Assembly (NCBI GenBank): GCA_051000345.1 | Contig: JBPCOJ010000003.1 | Coordinates: 1-59,899 of the forward strand | Reading direction: 5' to 3' | DNA from: JBHENC01 sp051000345 | GTDB lineage: Bacteria > Acidobacteriota > Blastocatellia > Pyrinomonadales > Pyrinomonadaceae | Length of the DNA stretch: 59,899 nt | Part shown: one piece after another, positions 35,307-44,324 of the stretch | Layout of the letters: each line of letters starts with the position of its first letter | How positions within the stretch are numbered: position 1 is the stretch's first letter | Program-made: the position numbers and the translations under genes | The notes under the pieces: generated by a model | The model's database searches: none | Told to the model about the DNA's origin: nothing | What the model saw: only the letters and a program-made list of their open reading frames with translations

Positions 35307-36107
35307 AAAGTACAAGCGTCCGAAGTAATAGATAAGCGGCGCGTTGAAAAGCAAGCTGTCGAGCCTGTCGAGCAGCCCGCCGTGTCCCGGTAGAATCTGC
35401 GCCGCATCTTTTGCGCCCGCACCACGTTTCAGTGCGCTCTCCGTCAAATCTCCGGCGACGCCGAGCACGTTCATCAGCGCTGCCAGACCGAGCGCGACGC
35501 CCAGATTCAATTCACGAAAAAACCAGAAATGCGCGAGCGCAGCTAATAATAAACTCGCCAGCATTCCGCCCACCGCGCCCTCCCAAGTTTTTCCCGGACT
35601 TATATTCGGCGCAAGCTTGTGCCGTCCCAAACTTCTGCCCGTGTAATACGCGCCCGTATCCGAACCCATGATGACGAGAAAAAAGAATGATAACAACTGC
35701 GCCGCCAGCGTCTGGCGAAACCCCACGCGCAATGCAAGTAGATGACTACCGAGAAACGCTACATACAGCACGCCGAGCACTGTCGCCCCAACTGACGCCA
35801 TCATTTTATCGAAAGGCGCGCCGCGCAGCATCGCCGCCGCGAGCGCCGCGATTACCAGCAAAGGCAAAATCACCGTCATCAATTCCGGCTCATTGAAATA
35901 AAACGATGTGAAGATCGCCGCCGCGCCCGCGTATCCCACAACCACGTCCGGCTTCATTCCGCCTTTGCGCGCCAGAAACCAAAACTCGTACAGCCCTAGC
36001 ACCATCGCCGCCAGCGCCAGCAAGACGAACAGCGGCGCAAGCGATTCAATCAAGATTGAAGCGATGAGAATTGGCAGGGCGATCAGAGCGGTGATGATTC
36101 GAGACAT
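35298..36107 (-). CDS. cdsA: Phosphatidate cytidylyltransferase
   Basis: 269 residues, about seven membrane helices. The CDP-alcohol signature lies at the C-terminus: GDLTESALKRGAGAKDAAQI followed by LPGHGGLLDRLDSLL, with the SPGKTWEGAVGG block before it. CdsA makes CDP-diacylglycerol for phospholipid synthesis at the inner membrane. It stands between uppS and dxr as in many bacteria, but repeat elements occupy both intergenic gaps. Confidence 0.93.
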   Translation of the reverse strand: MSRIITALIALPILIASILIESLAPLFVLLALAAMVLGLYEFWFLARKGGMKPDVVVGYAGAAAIFTSFYFNEPELMTVILPLLVIAALAAAMLRGAPFDKMMASVGATVLGVLYVAFLGSHLLALRVGFRQTLAAQLLSFFFLVIMGSDTGAYYTGRSLGRHKLAPNISPGKTWEGAVGGMLASLLLAALAHFWFFRELNLGVALGLAALMNVLGVAGDLTESALKRGAGAKDAAQILPGHGGLLDRLDSLLFNAPLIYYFGRLYFKQ

Positions 36108-36112
36108 TTATT

Positions 36113-36190
36113 CATAGATGTCAGATATTAGATGTTGGATGTCAGTTAGCGCCTTCGACTAATATCTAGCATCTGGCATCTGACATCTAT
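36113..36190. repeat. Inverted-arm repeat, AGATGTCAGAT type
   Basis: The left arm (36116-36147) is ATAGATGTCAGATATTAGAT followed by GTTGGATGTCAG. The right arm (36165-36190) is CTAGCATCTGGCATCTGACATC and is complementary. The spacer is only 17 bases. It fills the gap between the uppS stop and the cdsA start. Confidence 0.8.
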
Positions 36191-36978
36191 TTTGCATTGG
36201 CGACGAGCTTCAAGCCACCGAAGCGGCGATCACGGCGCTGAAAATCTGTGATGGCTTCTAATAAATGCACGCGACGAAAATCAGGCCAGAGAGTTTCCGT
36301 GACGTAGATTTCGCTGTACGCCGTTTGCCACAACAAAAAGTTCGAGATACGCATTTCGCCGCTTGTGCGGATGAGCAAATCGAGTTCCGGCAAATCGCGC
36401 GTATAGAGTTCCTGCGCGAGGCGTTCTTCGGTCAAATCTTCGGGCGTCAAGTTTTCTTTTAGCATGAGCGACATTGCCGCGCGCGCGGCATCGACAATCT
36501 CCGCGCGCCCGCCGTAGTTGAGCGCGACGCTTAAAATCATGCCTGTATTTTCGGCTGTCTTGTCGGTTGCCTTATCCAATTCGCGCCGCACGCTCTGATG
36601 TAATTCATCCGTGCGCCCGATAGCCTGAAAGCGTATGTTCTGTTTGTGAATTTCATAGAGTTCGAGATGCAGATAACGCTTCAGCATACGCATCAGCGCA
36701 TCGACTTCAAGACGCGGGCGCTTCCAATTCTCCGTCGAAAAAGCGTAGAGCGTGAGCGCGCCTAAATCCAGACGCGCGCCCGTATCGACTGCCGCGCGAA
36801 CCGCCTCGACTCCGGCGCGATGCCCTGCGATGCGCGTCTGCCCGCGCCGCGCCGCCCAGCGCCCGTTGCCGTCCATGATAATCGCTATATGGCGCGGCAA
36901 ACGATCCCACGCGAGTCCCGCCAACAGCAGTTCCTCGCGCGTTCCCTTTTCCACAACTTCAGCAAAATCAGCGAGCAT
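36187..36978 (-). CDS. uppS: Undecaprenyl diphosphate synthase (cis-prenyltransferase)
   Basis: 263 residues from ATG 36978; a TTG 18 bases upstream is also possible. Catalytic IIMDGNGRWAARRG (Asp36), the HRAGVEAVR pyrophosphate helix, TLYAFSTENWKRP, and the C-terminal RTSGEMRISNFLLWQTAYSE followed by LWPDF. UppS extends farnesyl diphosphate with isopentenyl units to the lipid carrier of peptidoglycan and O-antigen synthesis. It heads the uppS-cdsA-dxr-rseP-ispG run on this strand. Confidence 0.94.
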   Translation of the reverse strand: MLADFAEVVEKGTREELLLAGLAWDRLPRHIAIIMDGNGRWAARRGQTRIAGHRAGVEAVRAAVDTGARLDLGALTLYAFSTENWKRPRLEVDALMRMLKRYLHLELYEIHKQNIRFQAIGRTDELHQSVRRELDKATDKTAENTGMILSVALNYGGRAEIVDAARAAMSLMLKENLTPEDLTEERLAQELYTRDLPELDLLIRTSGEMRISNFLLWQTAYSEIYVTETLWPDFRRVHLLEAITDFQRRDRRFGGLKLVANAK

Positions 36979-37119
36979 TTCTAAAGCCAAAATCAAAGGA
37001 TATAATCAGCAGAAACAACAATTAAAACAAAGACTACAAAGATTACTCGGCGGCGCAATTTTATCTTTGCCCTTTCCCTTGTAAACGCGCGCACATTCTT
37101 ACCGCTCGCACAAAGCATG

Positions 37120-37881
37120 TCAATCGTAATGCACTTTGAGGAGCGTCAAACCGTGCGCCGCAGCGGTTGCGCCCGCCAACTCACGCGCGCCGTTTCTGAT
37201 CGCCAGCTCAACTGTTTGGGGTTCGATTTCTCCGCGCCCTACCGCCAGCAAAGTGCCTGCAATCGAACGCACCATGTAACGCAAAAATCCGTTCGCACTC
37301 GCGGTAATGTTTATCAAACTTCCCTGCCCGCGCACGCTGTAATGCTCTGTTACTTCCAACTTCGTAATCGTCCGCACGCGTGTCGTAACATCCGCTTGCG
37401 CAGACGAAAAGGCCGTCCAATCGTGCTCACCCAAAAATAATTTTGCGGCTTCCTGCATTCGATCAACGTCAATCGCACGCGCTTCGTGCAAAGCATACCG
37501 CGCCCAGAACGGAGACAGATAAGGCGCGTTGAAAATGCTGTAACAATATGTCTTGCCGCGCGCCGAAAATCTTGCGTGAAAATCGTCCGGCACAATTTCA
37601 ACTTTCGTCACGCGCACATCACGCCCGATATTTCCATTCATCGCCGCGCGCAATTTATCCGGCGCAATCTCACGTTCGATTCGGACGTTCGCTACCTGTG
37701 CCAACGCATGAACGCCCGCGTCCGTGCGTCCCGCGCCGTGCATCTGCACATCATCGCGCCCGTCAATCAAACACAACGCGCGCGCCAACTCGCCCTGCAC
37801 AGTCCGCTCCCCTGTGACGCGCTGCATTTGCCAGCCATGAAAATCCGTTCCGTCATACTGCAACGTCAACCTGTAATTCAT
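37120..37881 (-). CDS. truA: tRNA pseudouridine(38-40) synthase
   Basis: 253 residues from ATG 37881 (MNYRLTLQYDGTDFHGWQ). The frame is open 32 codons further upstream, but that part is intergenic repeat. The catalytic Asp is D54 in GAGRTDAGVHALAQV. The C-terminal block NGFLRYMVRSIAGTLLAVGRG is typical. TruA makes pseudouridine at positions 38-40 of the anticodon arm. It lies downstream of pyrE with a repeat element in between. Confidence 0.93.
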   Translation of the reverse strand: MNYRLTLQYDGTDFHGWQMQRVTGERTVQGELARALCLIDGRDDVQMHGAGRTDAGVHALAQVANVRIEREIAPDKLRAAMNGNIGRDVRVTKVEIVPDDFHARFSARGKTYCYSIFNAPYLSPFWARYALHEARAIDVDRMQEAAKLFLGEHDWTAFSSAQADVTTRVRTITKLEVTEHYSVRGQGSLINITASANGFLRYMVRSIAGTLLAVGRGEIEPQTVELAIRNGARELAGATAAAHGLTLLKVHYD

Positions 37882-37884
37882 AAA

Positions 37885-37985
37885 GCGGTGGGCAGTGGAC
37901 AGTGGATCGTGGCCGGTGAAGAGACAAACATAAATTTTCGTGCTTCGGTTTTTAACTGCCCGCTGTCCACTGCCCACTGCCTATT
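37885..37985. repeat. Inverted-arm repeat, CAGTGGACAGTGG type, between pyrE and truA
   Basis: The left arm (37885-37907) is GCGGTGGGCAGTGGACAGTGG. The right arm (37955-37985) is CTGCCCGCTGTCCACTGCCC followed by ACTGCCTATTG, complementary. The right arm lies inside the pyrE reading frame and encodes its last residues; the left arm lies directly before the truA start. Confidence 0.8.
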
Positions 37986-38581
37986 GTTTTCCTGCTTCCC
38001 GGTTTCACGACTGCTTCGCCGCGCGCGCACGCTTCGCAGTCAGAGGGCGCGACGGCAGGCACATTGAGCGTAGCGAGCGCGACGCGCGGCACGCCGACGT
38101 CTGCGCGTCCCTGCGAGCGGTCAATGATCGAAGCCGCGCCGACGATGCGCCCGCCCGCCGCACGCAACGCTTCGATTGTTTCGCGCGTCGAGCCGCCTGT
38201 CGTAATGACATCCTCGACCACGAGCACGCTTTCGCCCGCGCGCAAACTGAACCCGCGCCGCAACGTCATGCGCCCGTCTTCCCGTTCAGTCCAGAGAAAG
38301 CGCGCGCCCAACTTCCTTGCGACTTCGTAACCAATCACAAGCCCGCCGATGGCCGGAGAAGCGACTGTTTGAATTCCCTGCCCTTTGAATTCTTCGGCGA
38401 GCGCCTGCCCGAACGCTTCCGCCTCCGCAGGATATTGCAGCACCAGCGCGCATTGCAGATACTCTGTGCTGTGCAAGCCGCTCGAAAGCTGAAAGTGGCC
38501 TTCGAGCAGCGCGCCCGTGCGTTTGAATCTTTCGATCACCTCTTCGTCACGCAAATCTTTTGACCTCCGCTTTTCTAACAT
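37952..38581 (-). CDS. pyrE: Orotate phosphoribosyltransferase
   Basis: 209 residues. PRPP motif VLVVEDVITTGGSTRETIE (about 118-136), flexible-loop region FLWTEREDGRMTLRRGF and N-terminal GHFQLSSGLHSTEYLQC. The C-terminal Cys pair (SDCEACARGEAVVKPGSRK) is typical of this PyrE subgroup. The final nine residues GSGQWTAGS come from the repeat arm and are not part of the family. PyrE makes OMP from orotate and PRPP. The start lies only 24 bases from the divergent exonuclease gene. Confidence 0.93.
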   Translation of the reverse strand: MLEKRRSKDLRDEEVIERFKRTGALLEGHFQLSSGLHSTEYLQCALVLQYPAEAEAFGQALAEEFKGQGIQTVASPAIGGLVIGYEVARKLGARFLWTEREDGRMTLRRGFSLRAGESVLVVEDVITTGGSTRETIEALRAAGGRIVGAASIIDRSQGRADVGVPRVALATLNVPAVAPSDCEACARGEAVVKPGSRKTIGSGQWTAGS

Positions 38582-38605
38582 GCCGCGCGCGCGTTACAAT
38601 GTTCG

Positions 38606-39430
38606 ATGATGCAAGCCTTCAGCAACCTCGTGTCCGATTCCGCCCTCGTGCAGGAAGTCATAGACAGCCTTCGTGCCTGCGGCGGACGCGCGCCCGCAAC
38701 AGAGGTTGTCGACATCGTGCTCAAGCTTTCCGATGCAAATGCGGAACTCGCCGCAATGGTGCTCAATGATCTCATTAAAGACGATGGGCGGCTGCGCATT
38801 CTAGATGATTCCATTGTCGAGATTACCGGCGACGACGCTGAAACGCGCAACTTACGCGAAGCGGATTTCGTCGTCGTCGATCTCGAAACAACCGGCGCGA
38901 AAACTCCTCCCTGCCGCGTCACGGAAATCGGCGCTTACCGCATCAGCGGCGGGCAAGTCGTCGCGGAATTTCAAACGCTCGTCAATCCAGAAACGAATAT
39001 CCCGCCGTTTATTGTCGAACTAACGGGCATTACCAACGCGATGGTCAAAAACGCCCCGCGCTTTGTCGATGTCGCTCCGCGCTGGCTCGAATTTGCGAGC
39101 GATGCTGTGCTCGTCGCGCACAACGCTTCGTTCGATGTGCGTTTTTTGAATCACGAAATAGGCCGCGTCTTTCCCGGACGCCGGATGGCTAATTCGCATT
39201 TATGCACCGTTCGATTGTCGCGCTCGATTGTTCCCGGCCTCGTTAATTATCGCCTGCACACGGTGGCGGAACATTTCGATATTTCAATCCGAAATCGCCA
39301 TCGCGCGGCGGGCGACGCGCTCGCTACCGCAGGGATTTTCATACACATGCTCGAACGCCTCGACAAACACGGCGTCAATAATCTCGCTGCCGCGCGCGAG
39401 TTTCGCCTGCGCCGCCACGATTCCCGGTAA
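38606..39430 (+). CDS. DnaQ-like 3'-5' exonuclease (DEDDh)
   Basis: 274 residues. An N-terminal helical domain (1-85) with a winged-helix look is followed by an exonuclease domain: ExoI FVVVDLETTG (D92, E94), ExoII VLVAHNASFDVRFL, and ExoIII HRAAGDALATAGIF with the DEDDh-type His. It resembles the epsilon-type domains of bacterial PolC, DinG and UvrC-like fusions. It may proofread or trim DNA ends; which polymerase it serves is not visible. It is transcribed away from pyrE. Confidence 0.83.
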   Translation: MMQAFSNLVSDSALVQEVIDSLRACGGRAPATEVVDIVLKLSDANAELAAMVLNDLIKDDGRLRILDDSIVEITGDDAETRNLREADFVVVDLETTGAKTPPCRVTEIGAYRISGGQVVAEFQTLVNPETNIPPFIVELTGITNAMVKNAPRFVDVAPRWLEFASDAVLVAHNASFDVRFLNHEIGRVFPGRRMANSHLCTVRLSRSIVPGLVNYRLHTVAEHFDISIRNRHRAAGDALATAGIFIHMLERLDKHGVNNLAAAREFRLRRHDSR

Positions 39431-39563
39431 CCTTCCTGTCAAACAACATTCGCTTTATATTGCCAAGTGCTTTGTATATCAAACACAAAGCGTCTGTCAA
39501 TGTCTATCGGCAATCGCTTAAGCAGCGCGGCGATAAAGATAAAAGGTTTTCAGGCTTTCAGGT

Positions 39564-40181
39564 TCAGGCTTCGGCGCTCGCCGTTCTGCGCCGCCACAGA
39601 TTGCGCCCGACGAAGATTAGCAACGCAAGCACGGCAAGGCAGAGGCCGATGACGGGGTAATACTGCGCGAGCACTTCCTTCGCTTGTTCGCCGTAACGAA
39701 TCGCCAGATAGCCTTCGAGCATAAAACGAAAAAGGCGCCCCGCCGTAATCGCCAACGCGAAGCGCCACACGTTAAAGCGAAACACGCCCGCCGAGATAAC
39801 CACGAGTTTGAACGGAAAAGGCGGCGGCAGCAGGCACGCGACGAGCACCGCAAGCACATCGTAGCGGTCAATCAATTCCTTAACGCGCTGCTGTTTCTCT
39901 GTTGAAAAACGCGAGAGCGCGCGACTGCCCGCGCGTTGCGAAATGTAGTAGAGCATGACGCAGCCGATGACGGAGCCGAGCGTCGCCGACAACGCATAAA
40001 ACACCATCCACTGCGGGCGCGCAATAGATAGCAACAGCATCACTGCATCCGTCCCGCTCGGCAGCGGAAGAAAAAGCGAGTCGAGCAGCGCAATCGAGAA
40101 TAAACCGAACGCGCCGTAAGCGACCAGATACCCCGACACGACACCCAGCCCGTTCGAGATTTTACGCAGCAGCCATTTCAC
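39564..40181 (-). CDS. DedA/VTT-family membrane protein 1
   Basis: 205 residues with about five hydrophobic segments and the VTT (SNARE-associated) core: SLFLPLPSGTDAVMLLLSIA, GSVIGCVMLYYISQRAG and VACLLPPPFPFKLVVISAG. Family members act as lipid scramblases or transporters of the undecaprenyl-phosphate and phospholipid type in the inner membrane; the exact cargo is unknown. Its ATG overlaps the stop of the second VTT gene (ATGA), so both are made together. Confidence 0.8.
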   Translation of the reverse strand: MKWLLRKISNGLGVVSGYLVAYGAFGLFSIALLDSLFLPLPSGTDAVMLLLSIARPQWMVFYALSATLGSVIGCVMLYYISQRAGSRALSRFSTEKQQRVKELIDRYDVLAVLVACLLPPPFPFKLVVISAGVFRFNVWRFALAITAGRLFRFMLEGYLAIRYGEQAKEVLAQYYPVIGLCLAVLALLIFVGRNLWRRRTASAEA

Positions 40182-40903
40182 TTTTGTGAATCTATCCTTT
40201 CAATCGCGGGCGTTTGTTCATGCTCGCTGCGCGTTGTTTGTTCGTGTTCGCTACGCGTGATTTCCGGCGCGCTTGTTTGAGGCGATTTAATTGCTTCACG
40301 CTTGCGCGTCGAGAACAAATAGATGACAAATGCGATGAGCGCGGCGGCTGTCACGACGCTCATTATCGCCATGCCGTTGTCCTTCAAAAACCGCAGCACG
40401 GCTTCGCCGTAAAAAACCGCGAGCACGCCTTCTATGTAGTAACGAAGGGAGCGCGCGATCATCACCGTAATAATAAAACGCCAGCGCGGATATTCGAGCG
40501 CGCCCGCCGTGGCGACGAAAATCTTGAAGGGCATCGGCGGCGGCAGAAGCGCCGGAATCGCAATCGCCAGAAAACCGTAGCGCGCGTAAACGCGTTCGAC
40601 GCGCTCGATGTTTTCCGGGCTAAAACGCGCGCGCAAAACTGCTTGACCGCCGCGCCGCATCAGCGTGTACAGCAAAAGGCAGCCGATGACAGAACCGAAG
40701 GCAGCGAAAAGCGGAAAATAAAAAACCGCGCCGAAGTCTCTATGACAGCGCACCACAACGAGATAATCGTTAATTTCGGGAAGCGAGAGCAGCGAGGAAT
40801 CGAGCGCGCCGATGACGATCATCGCGGGCGCAGCCACATGCATCGGCACGCTCACGATAAATTGCTGAAGCCACTCGGCGGCGACGCGTAACCAATCAAA
40901 CAT
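40178..40903 (-). CDS. DedA/VTT-family membrane protein 2
   Basis: 241 residues, a paralogue of the next gene: SLLSLPEINDYLVVV, GSVIGCLLLYTLMRRGG and IPALLPPPMPFKIFVATAG match the same core motifs. It has a longer cytosolic tail containing a duplicated TRSEHEQT motif. That tail comes from a short tandem duplication of 21 bases near 40215-40260. The pair probably forms a hetero-oligomer or covers two lipids. Confidence 0.8.
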   Translation of the reverse strand: MFDWLRVAAEWLQQFIVSVPMHVAAPAMIVIGALDSSLLSLPEINDYLVVVRCHRDFGAVFYFPLFAAFGSVIGCLLLYTLMRRGGQAVLRARFSPENIERVERVYARYGFLAIAIPALLPPPMPFKIFVATAGALEYPRWRFIITVMIARSLRYYIEGVLAVFYGEAVLRFLKDNGMAIMSVVTAAALIAFVIYLFSTRKREAIKSPQTSAPEITRSEHEQTTRSEHEQTPAIERIDSQK

Positions 40904-41143
40904 AAAGCGACAGCCTTTGACGAAGCATCACGGCGCTTCCCTCTCTTCGCTGAAGGCAGGCGCACGGAAGCAAAGATTGTGCGATGCAAAGTTTTTGATA
41001 ATAGAAGCAGAGCCGCACGCGTGTCAAAGGACGTATCGGCGTGTCAGGGATGCGTGCGTGCGGCGGGAACGATTGTCTGCACACACTCTCCCGGCAAACT
41101 TTATCTGCAATTGACTTTCAATGCACGGCGTCGCTTGTTTAGC

Positions 41144-42037
41144 TTATTTGGCGGGAGCGAAGATGACCGGCGAATCGTATGTGACGCCGAACGTAACGCC
41201 TGTGCGCGGGCTGTATTTCGTGAGGCCAGCGATGCCCGCGAAATCAAAGCGCAGACCGCTTGCCTTGTACTGCACGCCGAAGCGCCCTTCGGATTGCGAT
41301 TCGGTTCCGAGCGGCCCCGTTCCCGGACGAGTATTAGCGCGCCCGTTGATCTCGCCCGCAAAGTTGAGTTGATTGTTGAAGTGGTAAATCCCTGCGAAGC
41401 CGTAAGTGAAAACGTCGTTCTGCGAAAACAAAATGGTGGGCGCGCTCAAAATCGCAACGCCCAGATTGGCGAAGGTATTAAGACGCCCGTCCTGCCCGAA
41501 TTTTTTACCGAAAAGCACAGAGCCGAAAGCGTTCGTTTGATTAACGCCGATGCCGTGCGCCTGATTCGAGTTAGGCAATTGCACGCCGAAGCGAAAGCCT
41601 AGCGCCGGAGAACGAGCAGTTTCGTTTCTAATCTTGATTTTCGTCGAGAGCATAAAGTCGCCGACATCATTCGTCGAAGTCGCGTTTGCCGCGAGGCTCA
41701 AAGGAATCGGCGAAGTCTGTGTTCTGGAGTTGATGCTCAAAAAGTTTTGCGCGACGCCGTCGAGTTGCACTTCGACATTCGGCGACAGCCCTACGTTGAT
41801 GCCGATGACGCCGACGCGCGTTAAATCGCCCGTCAAACCGGAGACGGGAAATCGCTGGCGCTGCAAAAAGTCCACACCCAATTCGAGCCGCACGGAACCC
41901 GGCGGAATAATATCCACGTCTTCTGTCAACAGCGGACGCTGCTGCGCGCGCGCGTGAACGAAACTTGCGGCGACAAAGAGCAACGCGACAAAGCAAACGC
42001 GCGCAACATACTTGCGGACGGGCGCGATCATGTACAA
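41144..42037 (-). CDS. Predicted outer-membrane beta-barrel protein
   Basis: 297 residues. A signal peptide (about 1-32, ending VHARAQ) is followed by PLLTEDVDIIPPGSVRLELG and then alternating amphipathic strands typical of a beta-barrel, ending in FGVTYDSP. The start pattern resembles the MetA-pathway/phenol-degradation (PF13557-like) outer-membrane group. Substrate unknown; it may be a channel or transporter. No partner genes are adjacent. I see nothing coding in the 240 bases on its downstream side or the 217 bases upstream. Confidence 0.7.
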   Translation of the reverse strand: MYMIAPVRKYVARVCFVALLFVAASFVHARAQQRPLLTEDVDIIPPGSVRLELGVDFLQRQRFPVSGLTGDLTRVGVIGINVGLSPNVEVQLDGVAQNFLSINSRTQTSPIPLSLAANATSTNDVGDFMLSTKIKIRNETARSPALGFRFGVQLPNSNQAHGIGVNQTNAFGSVLFGKKFGQDGRLNTFANLGVAILSAPTILFSQNDVFTYGFAGIYHFNNQLNFAGEINGRANTRPGTGPLGTESQSEGRFGVQYKASGLRFDFAGIAGLTKYSPRTGVTFGVTYDSPVIFAPAK

Positions 42038-42254
42038 TTATTCCTTTGTAAAAGCGGCATCATACGCGTGAGTTGACGTGACCAAAAAGCTCCTGTGGCA
42101 GTTCAACCAAACGCGCGAATTGTAACGGCTCGCTTTGCGCCGCGTCAACGCAGCAACAGCAGTAGATGAGAAATTCGATTAGTAAATAAACCGTCCGGCA
42201 GATTCTTCATGATCTTTTTAGTTTTCTGGAACAGCGACGAAATCGGTAATAGGC

Positions 42255-43277
42255 CTACGTCGGTAGTTGACGCGGCGGCACGGTGGGCTTGGCATTTGTT
42301 TGCGGATTATCATTCTGGTTGGCGCGCTTCTCGCCTGTCTCGCTGAACATTTCTTTGACCGCGCCGATGCTCGACAACATGCCGGATGTTTCCACAGGCA
42401 TGAAGATTACCTTCGAGTTGTTGCCGCGCGTCATCTCCTTCAAGCTTTCGATGTAGCGCGCGGTGATTAAATACTGCGCGGGATTGCCGTGCCCTTCCAT
42501 TGCCTGCGCGATGCGTGCGATGGCTTCGGATTCGGCAGATGCCGCGCGAAGCCGCGCCTGTGCCGCGCCGTCCGCTTGCAGAATCGCGGATTCCTTTTCG
42601 CCTTCAGAGCGCGTGATCGCCGCTTGCTTCTCGCCTTCCGCGCGCGTGATTGCCGCCTGCTTGTCGCCTTCAGCTTGCAGCACGAGGGCGCGGCGCGTGC
42701 GCTCTGCGGTCATCTGTTTTTCCATCGTCAGGCGCACATCTTCCGGCGGGTTGATATTCTTTACGTCAACGCGCGTTACCTTGACGCCCCATTTGTCCGT
42801 TGCTTCGTCGAGAATAATGCGCAGCTTGGCGTTGATCTGGTCGCGCTGCGAAAGCGTGTGATCCAAATCCATGTCGCCCATCACGGCGCGCATTCCCGTA
42901 ATCGTCAATTGCACGATGCCGCCGAGCAAATCAGCGACTTCGTAAACGCTTTTGACGGGGTCTGTGATCTGCCAGTAAACAACCGAGTCAACGTGAATCG
43001 TGACGTTATCGCGCGTAATGACGGGCTGCGGCGGCAAGTCTATGAACTGCTCGCGCAAATCAATCGAAGTAATGCCGGGACGCGTGCCAGTCCAGTAAAC
43101 GGCGCGCGGTTTATCGAGAAACGGCACGAGTATATTGAGTCCGCTGGCCGCAATTTTATCGAAGCGCCCGAAGCGTTCGACGAGCATCACTGTCGCCTGC
43201 GGCACGATCCTGAGTGTCTTCGCTGCAACGACGAGCAACGCGATGGCGATGAACATGAAAAAGATTAAAGTGCCCAT
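42255..43277 (-). CDS. SPFH-domain (stomatin/paraslipin-like) membrane protein
   Basis: 340 residues. An N-terminal membrane helix (4-22) precedes the SPFH domain (about 25-200), with TVMLVERFGRFDKIAASGLN and DNVTIHVDSVVYWQITDP, then a coiled-coil with the repeated QAAITR-(A/S)-EGEK units (about 215-240). A proline-rich end follows. Such proteins form large oligomeric rings in the inner membrane and organise lipids or proteases. The usual NfeD partner is not next to it. Confidence 0.9.
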   Translation of the reverse strand: MGTLIFFMFIAIALLVVAAKTLRIVPQATVMLVERFGRFDKIAASGLNILVPFLDKPRAVYWTGTRPGITSIDLREQFIDLPPQPVITRDNVTIHVDSVVYWQITDPVKSVYEVADLLGGIVQLTITGMRAVMGDMDLDHTLSQRDQINAKLRIILDEATDKWGVKVTRVDVKNINPPEDVRLTMEKQMTAERTRRALVLQAEGDKQAAITRAEGEKQAAITRSEGEKESAILQADGAAQARLRAASAESEAIARIAQAMEGHGNPAQYLITARYIESLKEMTRGNNSKVIFMPVETSGMLSSIGAVKEMFSETGEKRANQNDNPQTNAKPTVPPRQLPT

Positions 43278-43422
43278 GATAAGCCTCCGTCAAAAGAAAA
43301 ACGTATGAGTTTGCGCGAGAGTTGATTCGTTTAGACAAGTTGGACTTAGAATATCACGAAATGGCGCGCGGCGAACGAAAGCACGCGACGTAGATTCCGC
43401 GATGAAGTGACAGCCGATTGTG

Positions 43423-44118
43423 CTACGAAATAGCGCGCGCGATAGTGAACGCCGCCGCCGCCGCTAATCCGCCGATCAGCGTTGTTTGCAGCGCGCTGCG
43501 AAAAGGCCGCGTGCCTGTGAATGTTCCCTTGACGTAGCCGAAGATGAACAAGGCAACGAGCGTGACAAGCACAGAGAGCCAGAGCGCATCCGGCGCGTGC
43601 GCAATGAAGAGATAAGGAGCCAGCGGGATAAGCCCGCCCGCGATGTATGATCCGGCAATCGTCAAAGCACTATTGCGCGCGCGCTTCGGCTGGGGTTCTT
43701 CGAGGCCGAGTTCAAAGCGCATCATAAAATCGACCCAAGCCTTCGGGCGGCTCTGAAAGTTTTTGAGAATCGGCGCAATCTCATGGCCGCCGAGACCGTA
43801 TTCACGAAAGACCTCCGCGACTTCTGCCATTTCCGCCTTCGGTTTTTCGACAACCTCTAATTCTTCGCGCAACCGCTCGCTCGCATAATGTTCGGCGTCG
43901 CTTTTGGCGGCGAGATAACCGCCGAGTCCCATTGCAATCGATCCGGCGGCAATCTCCGCGAGTCCCGCAGTAATGATGATGCCCGAAGAACTGATTGCGC
44001 CCGTCAAGCCTGCGGCGAGCGCAAACGGCACGGTCAATCCGTCCGACATCCCGATCACAATATCGCGCACGACTTCGCTGGCCGTAAAATGTTTTTCGAC
44101 GTGTTCTGTTTGCGGCAT
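43423..44118 (-). CDS. VIT1/CCC1-family metal-ion transporter
   Basis: 231 residues with five predicted helices. The N-terminal VRDIVIGMSDGLTVPFALAAGL block is the family signature, followed by GGYLAAKSDAEHYASER and the cytosolic acidic helix rich in Glu (about 75-125) that binds metal in plant VIT1. The C-terminal helices contain GSYIAGGLIPLAPY. These proteins export Fe2+ or Mn2+ from the cytosol. A CACAGAG-type repeat lies upstream. Confidence 0.85.
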   Translation of the reverse strand: MPQTEHVEKHFTASEVVRDIVIGMSDGLTVPFALAAGLTGAISSSGIIITAGLAEIAAGSIAMGLGGYLAAKSDAEHYASERLREELEVVEKPKAEMAEVAEVFREYGLGGHEIAPILKNFQSRPKAWVDFMMRFELGLEEPQPKRARNSALTIAGSYIAGGLIPLAPYLFIAHAPDALWLSVLVTLVALFIFGYVKGTFTGTRPFRSALQTTLIGGLAAAAAFTIARAIS

Positions 44119-44189
44119 TGACTCTCTTATTTTTCCAAATGAATTTTGCTCATCTTCGCATTCTTTTGCCGAAAATGCGATTCAGACTA

Positions 44190-44308
44190 GCCACAGAGAC
44201 ACAGAGGCACAGAGATTAGGAAAGGTGGTAAGAGATGTTTCCTTTGATGCGTTTCTCTTTTTATATGTATTCTCTTATCTATGATTGCTCTGTGTCTCTA
44301 TGGCAAAA
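44190..44308. repeat. Inverted-arm repeat, CACAGAG type, copy 2
   Basis: The left arm (44190-44230) is TAGCCACAGAGACACAGAGG then CACAGAGATTAGGAAAGG. The right arm (44285-44308) carries GCTCTGTGTCTCTATGGC. The words GGCACAGAGATTAGGAAAGG match the first copy at 4821 with few changes. It fills the gap between the transporter and amidase genes. Confidence 0.75.
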
Positions 44309-44324
44309 TTTTCTTTATCACAAG

